9,532 bases of DNA from Pseudorhodobacter sp. (lineage in GTDB: Bacteria > Pseudomonadota > Alphaproteobacteria > Rhodobacterales > Rhodobacteraceae). The notes under the pieces were generated by a model that was not told where the DNA came from, searched no databases, and was given only the letters and a program-made list of their open reading frames with translations. Below, piece by piece: positions 7,282-9,532 of the stretch (position 1 is its first letter; each line of letters starts with the position of its first letter). A program made the translations under genes and the position numbers. The stretch covers positions 1 to 9,532 of the forward strand of contig JAHEDL010000051.1 of assembly GCA_024641255.1 (NCBI GenBank). Direction: 5' to 3'.

Positions 7282-7364
7282 CCCCCCGGTGGGGAGGGGT
7301 GTCCCACCGATGGGGATATTGGCCAAACCGGGGTGGCGCAAGTCAGAAAATCGCGCTAAAGCGC
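7282..7364. promoter_or_regulatory. Divergent serC/serB spacer with tandem small dyads
   Basis: Between the two start codons I see four small symmetries: CCCC-N4-GGGG (7283-7294), CCCA-N4-TGGG (7303-7314), TTGGCCAA (7319-7326) and GCGCT-AA-AGCGC (7353-7364). The first two are centred 20 bp apart and sit in near-direct repeats CCGGTGGGGA and CCGATGGGGA (21-bp offset, 9 of 10 bases equal). CGGTGGG (7287-7293) can also pair with CCCACCG (7303-7309). These could be protein operators for the divergent promoters or folds in the serC leader. I cannot pick convincing -35/-10 boxes for either gene here. Confidence 0.35.
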
Positions 7365-7413
7365 CGCAACGGCCACGGAAAACGACACAAATCTCCACTA
7401 TCGGAAACTTCGG

Positions 7414-8286
7414 ATGCTCATAGCGACCCTGCTGACCAACCCCGCCCGTCCTGTGCTTGAACGCGTGACGGTCGAGTCCCTGCGCAATGCTTGGGCTGGT
7501 GGCGACGCGCTGTGGCTGGACCCCGGCGTCGCGGCAGAGTTCGCGCTGGCCGACATGCCTGCGAACCGCTGGGATGTGTGGCAGGGCTTACAAGGTATCG
7601 GTGTGGACCTTGTGGTGCAACCGGCTGCCGGGCGGAAGAAGCAGTTGCTGATCGCCGATATGGACAGCACGATGATCCAGCAAGAATGCATTGATGAACT
7701 GGCCGACGAAGCCGGTGTTGGCACTCATGTTGCGGGCATTACGGCACGGGCGATGAATGGCGAGTTGGACTTTGAAGCCGCGCTGCGCGAGCGGGTTGGC
7801 TTGCTGAAAGGACTGTCAGAGTCGGTTATCGCCGAAGTCATCCGTGACCGGATCACCCTGATGCCGGGTGGGCGCGAATTGCTGGCAACCATGAAAGCAA
7901 ATGGCGCCTACGCGGCGCTGGTTTCTGGTGGGTTTACCGCATTTACCGGCGCAATCGCGGGTGTGTTGGGCTTTGACGAGAATCGTGCCAATACTTTGCA
8001 GATTGCGGCGGGAAAACTGACTGGGGAAGTGGCAGAGCCGATCTTGGGCAAAGCCGCGAAGGTGCAGGCGTTGGAAGAGATTTCGGCGCGTCTGGGGCTG
8101 ACGCCGGAACAGGCAATCGCAGTTGGTGATGGCGCGAATGATCTGGGGATGCTGGGGCTGGCGGGCGCGGGGGTGGCGCTGCATGCAAAACCCAGCGTGG
8201 CCGCGCAGTGTGATATTCGGATCAACCACGGCGACCTTACGGCGCTGCTGTATCTGCAAGGCTATACCTGCGAAGAGTTCGTCTAA
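7414..8286 (+). CDS. serB: Phosphoserine phosphatase
   Basis: A HAD-family phosphatase that hydrolyses 3-phosphoserine to L-serine, the last step of the pathway started by serA and serC. The 290-residue protein has a short N-terminal domain (about 1-75, ACT-like in relatives) and a catalytic HAD domain. Motif I is ADMDSTMIQQECIDE (nucleophile D82, acid D84, with E91 in the substrate-binding ECIDE). Motif II is VSGGFT (S171), motif III lysine is K213 or K216, and motif IV is VGDGANDLGML (D239, D243). The ATG at 7414 has only a modest GGAA at 7403-7406, spaced 7 nt. It is divergent from serC and 74 nt upstream of a transporter gene on the same strand. All catalytic motifs are intact. Confidence 0.97.
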   Translation: MLIATLLTNPARPVLERVTVESLRNAWAGGDALWLDPGVAAEFALADMPANRWDVWQGLQGIGVDLVVQPAAGRKKQLLIADMDSTMIQQECIDELADEAGVGTHVAGITARAMNGELDFEAALRERVGLLKGLSESVIAEVIRDRITLMPGGRELLATMKANGAYAALVSGGFTAFTGAIAGVLGFDENRANTLQIAAGKLTGEVAEPILGKAAKVQALEEISARLGLTPEQAIAVGDGANDLGMLGLAGAGVALHAKPSVAAQCDIRINHGDLTALLYLQGYTCEEFV

Positions 8287-8360
8287 GCAAAGGAAGCTGC
8301 CGGGCAGGCTTTACATCCTTATGGACCACCGCCAGAACATAGCGTCTGCGGAGCATCCTG

Positions 8361-9125
8361 ATGTTTGAAGTTGCAACCAATCTTGCCGTGTTTCTGATCT
8401 GCGCCGGGTTTCTGGCCGGGTTTGTCGACTCCATCGCCGGGGGTGGCGGGCTGATTACCGTGCCCGCCTTGCTGCTGGCGGGGGCGATGCCAACTGAAGC
8501 ATTGGCGACCAACAAGTTGCAGGGCACGTTCGGGGCTGGCACGGCTTTGGTGGCCTATGCACGGGCCGGGCAGGTTAGGCCGCGCGAGCAATTGGCGATG
8601 GCAGCGGTGTCGGCGCTGGCGGGGGCGGCGGGGGCGATGGTGGCGCATCTGATGCCCGCGACTGTGCTGCGGGTGGTGATGCCGGTTATCTTGGTGGCGG
8701 TGGCGGTGTTCTTTGCGGTGAAGCCGGGGCTGAGCGATCTTGATCGGGTCGAGCGGATCAAGCCTGCGGTGTTCACCTTTACTGCCGTGCCGATGATTGC
8801 CGCCTATGACGGGTTTTTCGGGCCCGGCACTGGCAGCTTTTTCATGCTGGCTTTTGTGATGTTGGCGGGCTTTGGCGTTTTGAAGGCGACGGCGCATACA
8901 AAGATGCTGAACTTCGCGTCGAACCTTGGGTCGTTGCTGGTGTTTGCCAGCACCGGAGCGACGTGGTGGGCGGTGGGCTTTGCGATGGCGGCGGCGCAGG
9001 TCGCGGGGGCGGCTCTGGGGGCGCGGCTGGCGGTTCGGGTGGGGGCGCGGCTGATCAAGCCGCTGCTGGTGGTCACGTCGACCGGCATGGCGCTGCGGCT
9101 GATCTGGCAGGTGTGGGCCGGATAG
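8361..9125 (+). CDS. TSUP-family (TauE/SafE, YfcA-like) membrane transporter
   Basis: A 254-residue, strongly hydrophobic inner-membrane protein of the sulfite exporter TauE/SafE family (PF01925, formerly DUF81). The family's internal duplication shows: GFLAGFVDSIAGGGGLITVPALLLAG (first half, residues 16-41) matches YDGFFGPGTGSFFMLAFVMLAGF (149-171), and TNKLQGTFGAGTA (50-62) matches HTKMLNFASNLGS (179-191). About eight membrane segments fit, with a charged loop near 121-135. It most resembles the YfcA subgroup. TSUP proteins move small organic or sulfur-containing anions, but the substrate here cannot be read from sequence. The ATG at 8361 has GGAG at 8350-8353, 7 nt away. The gene lies 74 nt after serB with no clear terminator between, so it may share serB transcripts; a functional link to serine metabolism is not shown. 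The coding strand is notably G-rich. Confidence 0.93.
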   Translation: MFEVATNLAVFLICAGFLAGFVDSIAGGGGLITVPALLLAGAMPTEALATNKLQGTFGAGTALVAYARAGQVRPREQLAMAAVSALAGAAGAMVAHLMPATVLRVVMPVILVAVAVFFAVKPGLSDLDRVERIKPAVFTFTAVPMIAAYDGFFGPGTGSFFMLAFVMLAGFGVLKATAHTKMLNFASNLGSLLVFASTGATWWAVGFAMAAAQVAGAALGARLAVRVGARLIKPLLVVTSTGMALRLIWQVWAG

Positions 9126-9143
9126 TGTCGCACAGTGCGACAC
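9125..9143. repeat. Perfect palindrome at the transporter stop codon
   Basis: GTGTCGCACAGTGCGACAC is an 8-bp inverted repeat around CAG. It starts on the last base of the TAG stop at 9123-9125. It is followed on the + strand by AAAATTAAC and on the - strand by TATCC, so neither side has the U run of an intrinsic terminator. It could be an operator, an mRNA 3'-end hairpin or a factor-dependent stop. Confidence 0.7.
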
Positions 9144-9147
9144 AAAA

Positions 9148-9181
9148 TTAACTTAATAAAATCAGTATGTTACAATATAAT
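9148..9181 (+). promoter_or_regulatory. Sigma-70-like hexamers in the AT-rich convergent gap (tentative)
   Basis: TTAACT (9148-9153) and TACAAT (9171-9176) are separated by 17 bp. An exact TATAAT lies at 9176-9181, with TTAATA 17 bp before it. They point rightward, with no gene ahead on that strand within the window. AT-rich DNA produces such matches by chance, so this is only a candidate. Confidence 0.22.
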
Positions 9182-9231
9182 AATTAACGTTTTGTTCAGA
9201 CATTGCCCTGTGGCGTCGGCTGGAAACGCGG

Positions 9232-9253
9232 CCCCTCCGGGGGGGAGTATTTT
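9232..9253 (+). terminator. GC-rich hairpin with T-rich tail (probable + strand terminator)
   Basis: CCCC (9232-9235) pairs with GGGG (9242-9245) around TCCGGG, then AGTATTTT follows. On the - strand the hairpin is followed by CCGCG, so it works for + strand transcription, that is for the transporter gene 106 nt upstream or for a transcript starting in the AT-rich gap. The CTCCGG..GGGAGTATTT pattern resembles short intergenic motifs I remember as common in Rhodobacteraceae. Confidence 0.5.
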
Positions 9254-9299
9254 CAAAAGAGCAATTGCTAAACGGCGCGTTGGGGGGATCGATGCGCGG

Positions 9300-9532
9300 T
9301 TAGTCCTGGCCCCATGTGGCACCTTGCATTTCGCGCAGGCGGCTGGCGGTGCGTTCGAATTCGAAAGCGCCAGAGCCTTCGATGTAAAGCCGTTCCGGTT
9401 CATCGGCAGCAGAGCAAATCAGCCGCACACGGGCTTCGTAAAGCGCGTCGATCAGAGTGACGAACCGCTTTGCTTCGTTGTAATTGCTGGCCGACAGTTG
9501 CGGGATATCTTCCAGAATAAGCACCCGCACCG
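9300..9532 (-). CDS. zapE: Cell division ATPase ZapE, C-terminal end (5' part outside window)
   Basis: The last 77 or so codons of an AFG1/ZapE-family AAA-type ATPase. The frame is open to the window edge. The GTG at 9528-9530 lies inside the conserved strand (VRVLILEDIPQL), so it is not the start. The C-terminal family pattern is clear: EDIPQLSASNYNEAKRF, VTLIDALYEARVRLICSA, then ERLYIEGSG and FEFERTASRLREMQ, where the Arg in ERTASRL fits a sensor-2-like position (family knowledge). In E. coli ZapE associates with the Z-ring and FtsZ; mitochondrial AFG1 acts in protein quality control. Walker motifs lie outside the window. It converges with the transporter gene across a 174-bp gap. In many alphaproteobacteria mdh follows zapE, but that order is not seen here. 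Confidence 0.9.
   Translation of the reverse strand, partial: VRVLILEDIPQLSASNYNEAKRFVTLIDALYEARVRLICSAADEPERLYIEGSGAFEFERTASRLREMQGATWGQD

Noticed and set aside
8308..8340. TTTACA-like -35 in the serB-transporter spacer
   Set aside because: No acceptable -10 hexamer lies at 16-18 bp, and the gap is short enough for read-through from serB.
9004..9050. G-rich runs near the end of the transporter gene as a possible G-quadruplex
   Set aside because: The G runs are unevenly spaced with one loop of about 15 nt, and the G-richness is explained by Gly/Ala/Val codons throughout this membrane protein gene.

Overview
The window looks like chromosomal DNA of an alphaproteobacterium, most likely a Rhodobacteraceae (roseobacter-type) member. 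This rests on the moderately GC-rich coding sequence, the alphaproteobacterial type of phosphoserine aminotransferase, serB placed divergently from serC-serA, a DUF2783 gene and a zapE 3' end. I see no insertion sequence, phage gene, tRNA, rRNA or CRISPR array. Genes are packed tightly, and only one gap exceeds 150 bases by much.

Region 1 (1-3615, + strand) is an aromatic-catabolism operon entered in the middle of a gene. It holds the C-terminal catalytic part of fumarylacetoacetase, a metallo-beta-lactamase-fold protein that has lost one of its two metal sites, an MhpA/MhaA-like FAD monooxygenase, and a 63-residue DUF2783 protein. The junctions are 0 nt, 10 nt and a 1-nt overlap, so the four genes should be co-transcribed and probably translationally coupled. 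Fumarylacetoacetase ends the homogentisate pathway (fumarate + acetoacetate). The monooxygenase and small protein resemble in size and arrangement the two-component 3-hydroxyphenylacetate 6-hydroxylase MhaAB of Pseudomonas putida, which makes homogentisate. The operon may therefore feed a hydroxylated aromatic acid into homogentisate cleavage. Homogentisate dioxygenase and maleylacetoacetate isomerase are not in view.

Region 2 (3612-7261, - strand) meets region 1 tail to tail with overlapping stop codons. Read in its own direction it runs serC, serA, a clear intrinsic terminator, then a PPP-type metallophosphoesterase. Region 3 (7414-9125, + strand) has serB and a TauE/SafE (TSUP, YfcA-like) membrane transporter. 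Together serA, serC and serB encode the whole phosphorylated route from 3-phosphoglycerate to L-serine, split across a 152-bp divergent spacer rich in small dyad symmetries.

Region 4 (9126-9532) is a 174-bp convergent gap with a perfect palindrome, an AT-rich patch with promoter-like hexamers and a GC-rich hairpin with a T-rich tail. It is followed by the 3' end of zapE on the - strand, which runs off the window.

The most interesting material is the catabolic operon (the degenerate metallo-hydrolase and the candidate small coupling protein) and the two unexplained intergenic regions.
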